Shown: positions 1-6,782 of the stretch, in pieces | Position numbering within the stretch: the stretch's first letter is position 1 | Layout: each line of letters begins with the position of its first letter | Position numbers and translations under genes: made by a program | The notes under the pieces: model-generated | Databases searched by the model: none | Told to the model about the DNA's origin: nothing | Seen by the model: the letters and a program-made list of their open reading frames with translations, nothing else | Assembly: GCF_900182635.1 (NCBI RefSeq) | Contig: NZ_FXTD01000009.1 | Coordinates: forward strand, 1-64,000 | Origin: Halorubrum cibi | GTDB taxonomy: Archaea; Halobacteriota; Halobacteria; Halobacteriales; Haloferacaceae | Direction: 5' to 3' | DNA length: 64,000 bases

Positions 1-198
1 ATCATCCGTGTCGGACACCGCTGACGCGGTGTCCTTGTCCTCTTCGACTCCACAGCAGCAGCTCAGCAGTATCAACAATCTCCTACAGAAGAGCGCGATG
101 TAGTATTTCACATCGTGACCCTCGCGGTGGACTTGCCACGCGAGGTCAGTGATCAGTGCGGCGTCGGCGGAAACGAAGAGGAAGTGTTTGGATTCCAT
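1..198 (-). pseudogene. Truncated second copy of the ATP-grasp (GARS-like) gene, 5' fragment
   Basis: Reading leftward from an ATG at 198, the first 34 residues match the start of the neighbouring gene at 208-927 at 31 of 34 positions (differences at residues 2, 3 and 5). The DNA matches at about 82% by hand count, and most differences are in third codon positions. After residue 34, at about base 96, similarity stops abruptly. The frame stays open to the window edge but codes an unrelated Cys-rich then acidic stretch, so this is a 5' fragment fused to other sequence. The silent-site divergence means it was an old functional paralogue before truncation, not a fresh duplication. Its ATG lies 9 bases beyond the stop of the neighbour, so the two broken copies are head-to-tail. 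A 9-bp perfect inverted repeat (13-21 with 26-34) lies inside the tail. Confidence -1.
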
Positions 199-207
199 TG
201 TTGTGGT

Positions 208-927
208 TTAAGCAGCGGTGACAGCGGTTTGTCTCTCGGTACACTGCGGTGAGTTATATAATAGATCCCGGAAATAGTGCTCGAAGTTGAAGTTGACCTG
301 ATCGATGAACTCGTTGCCGTTGAAGAACCCGCAGATGGCGACTTCGACGCCCTCCACTTTGCGTTGTAGCTGGAAGCCCTTCATCCGGTGACCCCACGCC
401 TTCTTGTACGCCTTCAGCACGTCCACGATGTCGCTTCCGTCGTCCTCGTTCCCAACGTAGAGGAGCCGTTTGACGTTCTGGACCTCGCCGAGCGGCTTGA
501 TCACGTACGGAGCGGGGTTCTCCTGGACGTGCCGTATCCCCGCGTCGAAGCTGTCGAAGATGTGGTGTTCGACGGTGTTCACGCCGTGGTCTTCGAGGAC
601 CTCCATCGCGTATCCTCGGTCCTCTTCGAGGTGATCGGTGTTCGGCGTCCCGCCGACGACGGCTTTCCCGTTCTCGCGGAGCTCCTCGGCGAGTTCGCCT
701 GTCCCGACGTCAGATCCGACCCAGATGTCGTCGAACACGATGACGTCCGCCCAATCCACTTCCGCGCGCCAGTCGTCCGTCTTCGGGACGAAGCCGTCGC
801 CGATCTCTCGATCGCTTTCGGCTTCGATGTAGTACTTCACGTCGTGGCCCTCGCGGTGGACCTGCCAGGCCAAGTCGGTGATCAGTGCGGCGTCCGCGGA
901 GACGAACAGAAACCGCTTCGTATCCAT
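208..927 (-). CDS. Truncated ATP-grasp protein, phosphoribosylamine-glycine ligase-like (GARS-like)
   Basis: 239 residues. The N-terminal Rossmann-like part, the ATP-grasp segment (YVIKPLGEV near residue 143) and the strand ending IDQVNFNFEH resemble a GARS-like family whose members, as I recall, run beyond 400 residues. GARS joins phosphoribosylamine and glycine in purine synthesis; haloarchaeal homologues of this kind are often extra copies of uncertain role. Here the homology ends near residue 217 and is replaced by a 22-residue tail (starting YFRDLL) that I cannot place, coded by a noticeably A+T-richer stretch at 208-275. The distal ATP-binding and metal-binding residues are therefore missing and the product is probably inactive. 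It could be called a pseudogene. A related 5' fragment follows immediately downstream. Confidence -1.
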   Translation of the reverse strand: MDTKRFLFVSADAALITDLAWQVHREGHDVKYYIEAESDREIGDGFVPKTDDWRAEVDWADVIVFDDIWVGSDVGTGELAEELRENGKAVVGGTPNTDHLEEDRGYAMEVLEDHGVNTVEHHIFDSFDAGIRHVQENPAPYVIKPLGEVQNVKRLLYVGNEDDGSDIVDVLKAYKKAWGHRMKGFQLQRKVEGVEVAICGFFNGNEFIDQVNFNFEHYFRDLLYNSPQCTERQTAVTAA

Positions 928-992
928 ACCGGTGCGTCACGGTCGAGTGACTTGAGTATGCGTGACGATCCCGTGTGATCCGCTCGAAGTCC

Positions 993-1080
993 CCGGTCGC
1001 GAGGCGCGGGGCGCCTCCGGTAGCCGGCGGCAACGGCCCCGGTAGCCGGCGGAGACGCTACCCAGACCTCTCGCGACCGG
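993..1080. repeat. Intergenic element bounded by an 11-bp perfect inverted repeat
   Basis: Bases 993-1003 (CCGGTCGCGAG) are exactly complementary to 1070-1080. Between the arms a 14-base direct repeat (CCGGTAGCCGGCGG) occurs at 1017-1030 and 1039-1052, and GGTAGC can pair with GCTACC at 1057-1062. The 88-base unit lies between divergent genes at 927 and 1141 and codes nothing I recognise. It could be a small structured RNA, a MITE-like remnant or a regulatory structure. Confidence -1.
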
Positions 1081-1140
1081 TGCCCCCGGACGAACGTGTT
1101 CGGGTCGCCGTTTACGGGTAAAGCGGCCCTCTCGTCGAGC

Positions 1141-1587
1141 ATGAGCACGACCGCGGAGGAGCGGCCGAAGACGGGGACCGAGGAGAGCGAGAGCGAGACC
1201 GAAGTCGTCGAGGAGCCGCCGGAGACGACCGTGACGGTGCGGTGTACGGGCCACGTCCGAACGGAACTCGACGGGACATACGAGTTCGAGTACACCTTCG
1301 CCGGGAACACGCTACGGGAGTTCCTCGAGGACCTCTTCGAGGACTACCCGGAGCTTCAGGACCTCCTCATCGCTGAGACGGAGGCGGACGCCACCCACAG
1401 CGGCTGGGCCCCGCCGCCGGAGGAACTCCCGGGGACGTGGACGAAGAATCCGGAGGGCGAACAGACCATCGCCTACGCCCGGATCCTCGTGAACGGCCGG
1501 TTCAACGAGAACGAGCGCGGGTTCGACACCGAACTCGAGGAGGGAGACCGGGTCGCGTTGGTGTACCCGTTCATGTTCTGTTGTTGA
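1141..1587 (+). CDS. MoaD/ThiS-like ubiquitin-fold protein ending in Cys-Cys
   Basis: 148 residues. The first 30 or so are acidic and probably disordered. From about residue 32 the pattern is a beta-grasp (ubiquitin-like) fold: a TVTVRCTGHVR strand, a helix near LREFLEDLFEDYPEL, and a C-terminal strand VNGRF...LEEGDRVALVYP that closely resembles the end of MoaD, ThiS and archaeal SAMP proteins. Those proteins end in Gly-Gly, which is adenylated and becomes a thiocarboxylate or isopeptide. This one ends FMFCC. The normal sulfur-carrier or conjugation chemistry is therefore not available, and it may instead bind a metal or cofactor, or form disulfides. The ATG at 1141 was preferred to one at 1096 because the extra 15 residues look non-conserved and non-acidic. 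Function unknown. Confidence -1.
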   Translation: MSTTAEERPKTGTEESESETEVVEEPPETTVTVRCTGHVRTELDGTYEFEYTFAGNTLREFLEDLFEDYPELQDLLIAETEADATHSGWAPPPEELPGTWTKNPEGEQTIAYARILVNGRFNENERGFDTELEEGDRVALVYPFMFCC

Positions 1588-1598
1588 GAGCGGACACG

Positions 1599-1605
1599 TT
1601 TATAC
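1599..1605 (+). promoter_or_regulatory. TATA box for the HTH regulator
   Basis: TTTATAC, 62 bases before the ATG at 1667, in an otherwise G+C-rich spacer. With initiation about 25 bases downstream the transcript would have a leader of roughly 35 bases, longer than for most genes in this window. Confidence -1.
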
Positions 1606-1666
1606 GCCGACGGCTCCGACCGTCGACCAGTCGACCGCCCGCGACGCCGGGTGGACCGGATTCACC

Positions 1667-2335
1667 ATGGCACAGATACGCCTCCTCGTCGACCTGCCGG
1701 ACGGCCCGTGGATCGCCGACGTCTCCCGTGAGTTCCCCGAGGCCGTCTTCCGCGTGTTGACCGCGACCCCCGGCGACAACGCGGGGTTCGCGCTCGTCCG
1801 GATCACCACCGACGCCGTCGACGACGTGCTCGCGGCGATGGAGGCCCACTCCGGGCTCGCCGAGGTCTCGGTGATGACTCGCTCGGCCGGCGAGACCACC
1901 GTACAGATCGAGGCGTCCTCGCCGCTCCTGCTGCTCGCCGCACAGGGCGCGGGCGTTCCCATCGAGATGCCCGTCGAGATCACGGACGGGATCGCCACGC
2001 TCGACGCGACCGGCGCGCACGACCGGCTCTCGACGTTCGGCGACCAGCTCGCCGGGATGGGGCTCTCCTACGAGGTGGAGTTCGTCCAACAGCGCGTGAA
2101 CCCGAGCCAGCTCCTCACCGAGAACCAGCTCGACCTCCTCCTGACCGCGGTGGAGGCCGGCTACTACGACGTGCCTCGCGAGAGCACGCTCACCGAGGTC
2201 GCCGAGGCGGCCGGGATCGCGAAGTCGACGTGTAGCGAGACGCTCCAGCGCGTCGAGCGGACGATCGTCCGCGAGTTCGTCGAGGACCTCCCGACCGTGA
2301 GCGGCGAATTGAAACGGAAGCTGACGGGGGAGTGA
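1667..2335 (+). CDS. HTH-10 (bacterio-opsin activator type) transcriptional regulator
   Basis: 222 residues. The C-terminal part (about 148-215), starting LTENQLDLLLTAVEAGYYDVP and continuing with a helix-turn-helix around IAKSTCSETLQRVER, is the HTH_10 DNA-binding domain found in the haloarchaeal Bat/DmsR/NarO group. The N-terminal 140 residues are an alpha/beta sensory region without the Cys cluster used by NarO-type oxygen sensors, so any redox ligand is not evident. It converges on the multicopper oxidase gene (stop-to-stop gap of 27 bases). A role in copper or respiratory gene control is possible but inferred only from that neighbour. Confidence -1.
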   Translation: MAQIRLLVDLPDGPWIADVSREFPEAVFRVLTATPGDNAGFALVRITTDAVDDVLAAMEAHSGLAEVSVMTRSAGETTVQIEASSPLLLLAAQGAGVPIEMPVEITDGIATLDATGAHDRLSTFGDQLAGMGLSYEVEFVQQRVNPSQLLTENQLDLLLTAVEAGYYDVPRESTLTEVAEAAGIAKSTCSETLQRVERTIVREFVEDLPTVSGELKRKLTGE

Positions 2336-2362
2336 GTCCGAACGAACCGGAGCGACCGCCGA

Positions 2363-3583
2363 TCAGGCCTCGTAGCCGGCGGTCTCCATCACGGAGGCGA
2401 ACTGCTCCGTGTCCGTGACGCTCTCGTAGACCATCCCGCCGATCATCCCGCCGGGGTAGGTGTTCCCGTTCATCGCGTGGTTCACCTTGTGACAGTGGAT
2501 CGCGTAGACGCCGGGGTCGGCGTCGGCGGTGAACTCGATCGTCTTGCGCTCGGCGGGCGCGATGCTGGTAACGTCCTCGCGGTGGCGGGCGGACTCGGGG
2601 ATGACCCCGCCGTCCTTCTCGACGACGGTGAAGCCGTGGTTGTGCGTGTGCATCGCGTGCGACTCGTAGCCGGCGTTCGCGAAGTGGATCCGCACCCGGT
2701 CGCCCTCCTCGACGACGATCGGCGACCCCTCCTCGGGGTGGAAGCTGTACGGCGCACAGCGCCCGTTCACGGTGAACGCGTCGGGGTTGCGGTCGCGGTG
2801 GCTGAAGGAGACGTCGCCGCCCGCCGTCGACGCCGACAGGCGGGTGTCCCAGTCTTTCACCGTCATGAACGCCTCCACGTCCGGGGGTTCGTACCCCTCG
2901 GGATCGACCCGGAGCAGTCCGAACATCCCCATGTCGAGGTGGTTCTGCGTCTGGTAGTGGCAGTGGTAGAGGTGGGTGCCGGGCTGGTTGGCGGTGATCT
3001 CGTAGGTGTGCTCCTCGCCCGGCGCCACCTGCCGGCCGGTCGTGGTCGGGACGCCGTCGTCCATCCAGCTCTTCGAGAGCCCGTGGACGTGGAACGTGTG
3101 CGGCCGGTTGTGCTCGGTGTTGTCGTAGGTGATCTCCAGGTCCGTCCCCTCCGTGACCCGGAGCAGGGGGCCGGGCACGCTGGGGTCCGTCTCCGGCGTC
3201 TCCCACGCCCACACCTCCGGCAGCTCCCAGGGACCGCCCCGCGTCCCCTCGCCGAGCAAGCGGTGCCGACACGCCCGCGTGGACATCGTGATCGCGCCGT
3301 CGGTCTCGTCGAGGTCGATCGTCGTCCGCGGCGTGGTGTAGGGATGATCCGTCTCCACCGCGGTCGAGTCGCTCCCGGACCACTCCTCGACCTGCTCGGT
3401 CCGTTCGGCCTGCTCGGACGGTTCCGACCCGCCCGCGCCGCCCGTGTTCGCCGTGCTCGCCGCGCTGGCGTCCGCCCGTGGTGCCCCACAGCCCGCGATC
3501 CCGACGGTTCCGAGGGCCGCGGCCGCCGAGAGGAAGCCCCGCCTGGACGCCGTGCGTCGACCGACTGCGTCGTCGTCGTTCAT
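2363..3583 (-). CDS. Exported two-domain multicopper oxidase, Tat lipoprotein
   Basis: 406 residues from the ATG at 3583; an upstream ATG would put Arg-rich residues before the signal. Residues 14-32 are a Tat signal with lipobox (RRGFLS ... IAGC), so the enzyme is probably lipid-anchored outside the cell. Two cupredoxin domains follow. Domain 1 has HVHG (165-168) and HCH at 207-209 followed by His215 and GM at 219-220. Domain 2 has HAMHTHNHG near 309-317 and HCH at 363-365 followed by His369 and a distal GGM. Family members oxidise substrates and reduce oxygen or nitrite using type 1, 2 and 3 copper. The His-Cys-His plus Met pattern in both domains suggests copper in both. Alternatives are a laccase-like or a nitrite-reductase-like role; no halocyanin gene is adjacent. 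Confidence -1.
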   Translation of the reverse strand: MNDDDAVGRRTASRRGFLSAAAALGTVGIAGCGAPRADASAASTANTGGAGGSEPSEQAERTEQVEEWSGSDSTAVETDHPYTTPRTTIDLDETDGAITMSTRACRHRLLGEGTRGGPWELPEVWAWETPETDPSVPGPLLRVTEGTDLEITYDNTEHNRPHTFHVHGLSKSWMDDGVPTTTGRQVAPGEEHTYEITANQPGTHLYHCHYQTQNHLDMGMFGLLRVDPEGYEPPDVEAFMTVKDWDTRLSASTAGGDVSFSHRDRNPDAFTVNGRCAPYSFHPEEGSPIVVEEGDRVRIHFANAGYESHAMHTHNHGFTVVEKDGGVIPESARHREDVTSIAPAERKTIEFTADADPGVYAIHCHKVNHAMNGNTYPGGMIGGMVYESVTDTEQFASVMETAGYEA

Positions 3584-3750
3584 CACGAGCGTGAGTCGGA
3601 ACCGCGTCGGGTTAAGCGGCGATCGGAATCTCGGGGTTCGGAAACGCACCCGAACACGTTCGGATCGGTTCGTAACCGATCGTGAGAACGCCGAGTCGAG
3701 GCGGGGACGCTCCCGTCGGGTATTAACGCCCCCGCCGCCTACCGGGCAGC

Positions 3751-5271
3751 GTGTTACGCAAGGACCTCCTGCGCGTCTCCCGCGCGGGCGGCGGGTACCG
3801 CCCTCGATTCGTCGGCCGGGAGCGCCGCCCGCTCGCCGCGAAGGTGCTCGGTGCCTTCGAGGCCAACGTCGGCGAGCCCCGGTCGGCCGTGACGGCGGCG
3901 GTCGACGCGCTCGAGGCCGACTCGGACGACTTCAAGCTCGTCCGCGGGCTCGCCGCCCTCGTCGAGCGCGAGTGCGTCTTCGAGGCGCGGTCGACCGTCC
4001 CGCCGCCGCGGGTCCGCCGCGCCGCCTTCGAGGCGGCCGAGGCGGTCGGCGTCGCCGGCGCGGACGACAGGTCGCGGGCGATCGACCGGGCCGCCGACCG
4101 CCTCGGCGTCGACGCCGAGATCGTCGAGGGGGACCTGTACGCGGACCGCGAGCGCAACGAGGTCCTCGTCGACGCAGACGTGCGCTGGGACCCGGACGCG
4201 CTAATCGAGCAGTACAACCTCTCTCTCGCGCAGACCGCGCTGTTCGACGCCACTGAGGTCCGAGTTCGCTCCGTCGACCCCAAGGCGCTCGTGAGCGCGG
4301 TCAAGCGGCTCCGGCTGATGTACGAGATCCGCCGAACCGACGACGGCCGGGAGCTCGTCGTCACCGGGCCGGACGCGCTCTTCCAGCGGACCCGGCGCTA
4401 CGGCACCGCGTTCGCCCGGCTGCTCAGGACGGCCGCGGGCACCGCCGAGTGGCGGTTGGAGGCGACGATCGACGACCGCGGGACCGAGCGGACGATGACG
4501 CTCTCCGAGAGCGACGTGCGCGTCCCCGGCGTCGACCCCGTCGCCGAGCCGGACTTCGACAGCGGCGTCGAGGCCGACTTCGCCGGGCGCTTCCGCGGAC
4601 TCGACCTCGACTGGACGCTGGTCCGGGAGCCGGAACCGCTCGCGACCGGGACGCGGGTGATGATCCCCGACTTCGCGTTCGAGTACGACCACGCCGACTT
4701 CACGCTCTACTTCGAGGTGATGGGCTTTTGGACCCCCGAGTACGTCGAGAAGAAGCTCGGCCAGCTCGCCGACGTGGAGGACGTGGACCTGCTCGTCGCC
4801 GCCGACGAGAGCCTCGGAGTCGGCGAGGCCATCGCCGCCCGCGACCACCGCGTGCTCACGTATACGGGGACCGTCCGGGTCAAGGACGTCGTCAACGTGC
4901 TCCGCGAGTACGAGGCCGACCTCGTCGCCGAGGCGGCCGCGGGTCTCCCGGAGTCGTTCGCGCCCGACGACGACGCCGTCTCCCTCGCCGAGCTGGCGAC
5001 CCGCCACGGCGTGAGCGAGTCGGCGGTCGAGGACGGCCCGTTCCCCGACCACGACCTCGTGGGACGGACGCTGATCCGCCCGGCGGTCTTAGAGCGGCTG
5101 CGCGAGGAGATCGACGACGGGACGTCGCTGTCGGCGGTCGAAGAGCGGCTCGACGCGCGCGGGATCGACGACGCGAGCGCGACCCTCTCGGCACTCGGGT
5201 TCCGCGTCGAGTGGGAGGGCTTGAGCGGGGGGACCGTCCGCGAGAAGGCAGATTCGCCCGACGACGAGTGA
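3751..5271 (+). CDS. Bax1-like nuclease (DUF790)
   Basis: 506 residues, GTG start at 3751. DUF790 proteins are Bax1, the XPB-partner endonuclease of archaeal nucleotide excision repair. The N-terminal segment (KDLLRVSRAGG) and central helical region fit the family. The nuclease core lies at about 305-336: PDFAFEY, then YFEVMGFWTPEYVEKK, giving the acidic and Lys residues of a PD-(D/E)xK site. In many archaea the gene sits beside the XPB helicase; here the neighbours are a multicopper oxidase and a DoxX gene, and no helicase appears in the window. The C-terminal third is acidic and includes an HTH-like segment (LATRHGVSESAVEDG). Full length and apparently intact. Confidence -1.
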   Translation: MLRKDLLRVSRAGGGYRPRFVGRERRPLAAKVLGAFEANVGEPRSAVTAAVDALEADSDDFKLVRGLAALVERECVFEARSTVPPPRVRRAAFEAAEAVGVAGADDRSRAIDRAADRLGVDAEIVEGDLYADRERNEVLVDADVRWDPDALIEQYNLSLAQTALFDATEVRVRSVDPKALVSAVKRLRLMYEIRRTDDGRELVVTGPDALFQRTRRYGTAFARLLRTAAGTAEWRLEATIDDRGTERTMTLSESDVRVPGVDPVAEPDFDSGVEADFAGRFRGLDLDWTLVREPEPLATGTRVMIPDFAFEYDHADFTLYFEVMGFWTPEYVEKKLGQLADVEDVDLLVAADESLGVGEAIAARDHRVLTYTGTVRVKDVVNVLREYEADLVAEAAAGLPESFAPDDDAVSLAELATRHGVSESAVEDGPFPDHDLVGRTLIRPAVLERLREEIDDGTSLSAVEERLDARGIDDASATLSALGFRVEWEGLSGGTVREKADSPDDE

Positions 5272-5332
5272 GACGGCGGCGGATCCGGGCGACCGAATCC
5301 GACGTTCTCCGAGTCTGACAATTCTCGAGTAC

Positions 5333-5340
5333 TTATATAT
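5333..5340 (+). promoter_or_regulatory. TATA box for the doxX pair
   Basis: TTATATAT, 33-40 bases before the ATG at 5373, in a local A+T-rich stretch between the Bax1 stop and doxX. It probably drives both 5373-5906 and 5922-6179. Confidence -1.
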
Positions 5341-5372
5341 GTTCGGTCGACGTAGTGTAATTCGAACAACAT

Positions 5373-5906
5373 ATGGTGACGAACATACGAACGCGGCTGC
5401 TGGGACAGGACGTGTCGTTCCCGGTCGAGGAGTCGCGACTGGCCTACTGGCTGGTCGTGATGCGGTTGATCGTCGGCTGGTGGTTCCTCCACGCGGGGCT
5501 GGACAAGTTCCTCGCGTGGCCCTTCGACGCGAGCTGGTTCGTCGGCGGTGCGGCCGCACAGACGACGCTGGGGCCGATCCTCGTCCTCTTCTCGGACGGG
5601 ATACTGCTGTCGTTCACGAACGTGATGGTCCCGCTCGGACAGACCCTGATCGGGCTGGGGCTGATCGTCGGGGCGTTGACCCGGCTCGCCGCCTTCTTCG
5701 GCGCGTTCCTGATGACGTTCTTCTACTTCGTCAACGGGGAAACCGGCGGCTGGTCACACGGCGTAGTCACCGGCGACTTACTCGGGCTGTTGATCTTCGC
5801 GATGATCGCCACGCTCGGGGCCGGACGCGTGCTTGGGCTGGACGCCTACCTCGCGCGAACCGAATTCGTGAAAGAGCACCCGCGGCTGCGACACTTCATC
5901 GGCTGA
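5373..5906 (+). CDS. DoxX family membrane protein
   Basis: 177 residues with four predicted membrane helices (about 27-45, 65-85, 92-118, 127-147). The sequence RLIVGWWFLHAGLDKFL near the first helix and GLGLIVGALTRLAAFFGAF later are typical of the DoxX/DoxD family. DoxD is the small subunit of thiosulfate:quinone oxidoreductase in Acidianus; most haloarchaeal homologues are only known as DoxX and are linked to redox or sulfur stress. The gene is followed after 15 bases by a second small membrane-protein gene, so the two are probably one transcript. The precise substrate is unknown. Confidence -1.
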   Translation: MVTNIRTRLLGQDVSFPVEESRLAYWLVVMRLIVGWWFLHAGLDKFLAWPFDASWFVGGAAAQTTLGPILVLFSDGILLSFTNVMVPLGQTLIGLGLIVGALTRLAAFFGAFLMTFFYFVNGETGGWSHGVVTGDLLGLLIFAMIATLGAGRVLGLDAYLARTEFVKEHPRLRHFIG

Positions 5907-5921
5907 ACGGAGGTATCATAC

Positions 5922-6179
5922 ATGACCCAACTCACCACGGCGGAACGGATCGCGTTGTACGGCGGCGGCGGCCTGCTCCTGATCGGCACGCTCGGGATCG
6001 GGCTGCTCGAGATAGTCGCGGGCGCGCCGCATCCGGTGTCGGGGGAGGGCCAGATCGTCCACGAGACGCTGGTCCCGCTCTCGGTCCGGTCGTCCATCAT
6101 GCTCCTCGGACTGCTGATCTGGGGGGCGTACGCGGTCCTCAGCGTGGCCGAAGAACCGCCGGCCGACACGTCGATCTGA
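5922..6179 (+). CDS. Small two-helix membrane protein downstream of doxX
   Basis: 85 residues with two hydrophobic helices (about 10-30 and 58-76) separated by a short polar loop (GAPHPVSGEGQIVHE) and a short acidic C-terminus. No family recognised. Its position directly after doxX suggests it is an accessory subunit or partner of the DoxX protein. A GGAGG-like sequence (AACGGAGGTATC) lies about 10 bases before the ATG and could act as a Shine-Dalgarno, as expected for the second gene of an operon. Confidence -1.
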   Translation: MTQLTTAERIALYGGGGLLLIGTLGIGLLEIVAGAPHPVSGEGQIVHETLVPLSVRSSIMLLGLLIWGAYAVLSVAEEPPADTSI

Positions 6180-6227
6180 CTCGATGGGCGGAGACGCCGA
6201 CTCGAACCGTCACTTTTCGAATCGCGC

Positions 6228-6782
6228 TCACTCCTCGACGACCGGAAGGTCCGCCCGGCTCCCCTTCGGAACCACGGAGCGCAACTCGTCGTAGAGGTAG
6301 AGTCCGACGCCGATCGGGGCGGTCCCGCCGGCGATTCGGTGGGAGACGATCAGGTACCCCCAGTCGCCGTCCCACTCGGGGAGATCCTGATCCTCGCCGG
6401 CGAGGAACCGGCTCGCGCGTTCGGGACCGAGTTCGACCACGTTTTTCGTCGCGTGCTCGCCGAACCGCTGGACCGCGCGGGTGGTCGGCTTCCAGTGTTC
6501 CTGGCGGGTCCGCAGGAACGTCATCCCGATCGCCTCGACCCGGCTCGGGTCGACGGCCTCGCCGTTGAACACCCACACCTTCCCCGCTCCCTTCTCCCAG
6601 AAGCTGTACCCGTCGAGGACCTCCCGGCCGATCCCGAAGCGCGTCTCCCACCAGTCGAGGACTTCCTCGCGGCTGGGCCGGCCGGCCACCTCGCGGTCCG
6701 CGGGCGTCTCCGGGAGCCGGTCGAAGCGCTGGCCGTCGTTGGTCGGTTCCTGATCGCCGTCGGCGGCGTCGGAGCCGGTCAT
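6228..6782 (-). CDS. PUA-like RNA-binding protein, partner of the adjacent NOP2/Sun methyltransferase
   Basis: 184 residues. The N-terminal 30 are acidic linker. The body resembles the RNA-binding cap at the C-terminus of bacterial RsmF: a segment with ATKNVVELGPERASRFLAG, then YLIVSHRIAG and GVGLYLYDELRSVVPKGSR, recalling the conserved NHYPKGLR-type ending. The gene starts inside the stop codon of the methyltransferase (ATGA at 6779-6782), so the two are translationally coupled. The likely role is to help the enzyme bind tRNA or rRNA; this is inferred from coupling and resemblance. Confidence -1.
   Translation of the reverse strand: MTGSDAADGDQEPTNDGQRFDRLPETPADREVAGRPSREEVLDWWETRFGIGREVLDGYSFWEKGAGKVWVFNGEAVDPSRVEAIGMTFLRTRQEHWKPTTRAVQRFGEHATKNVVELGPERASRFLAGEDQDLPEWDGDWGYLIVSHRIAGGTAPIGVGLYLYDELRSVVPKGSRADLPVVEE

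Noticed and set aside
13-34. 9-bp hairpin as a transcription terminator
   Set aside because: No following T run and it lies inside an open frame; kept only as a remark on the fragment.
1096-1140. Earlier ATG for the ubiquitin-like protein
   Set aside because: Adds 15 residues without acidic or conserved character; the 1141 ATG is followed by the typical acidic start.
2477-3685. 402-codon open frame on the plus strand over the multicopper oxidase
   Set aside because: High-G+C antisense shadow; no haloarchaeal protein character, and the opposite strand codes clear copper motifs.
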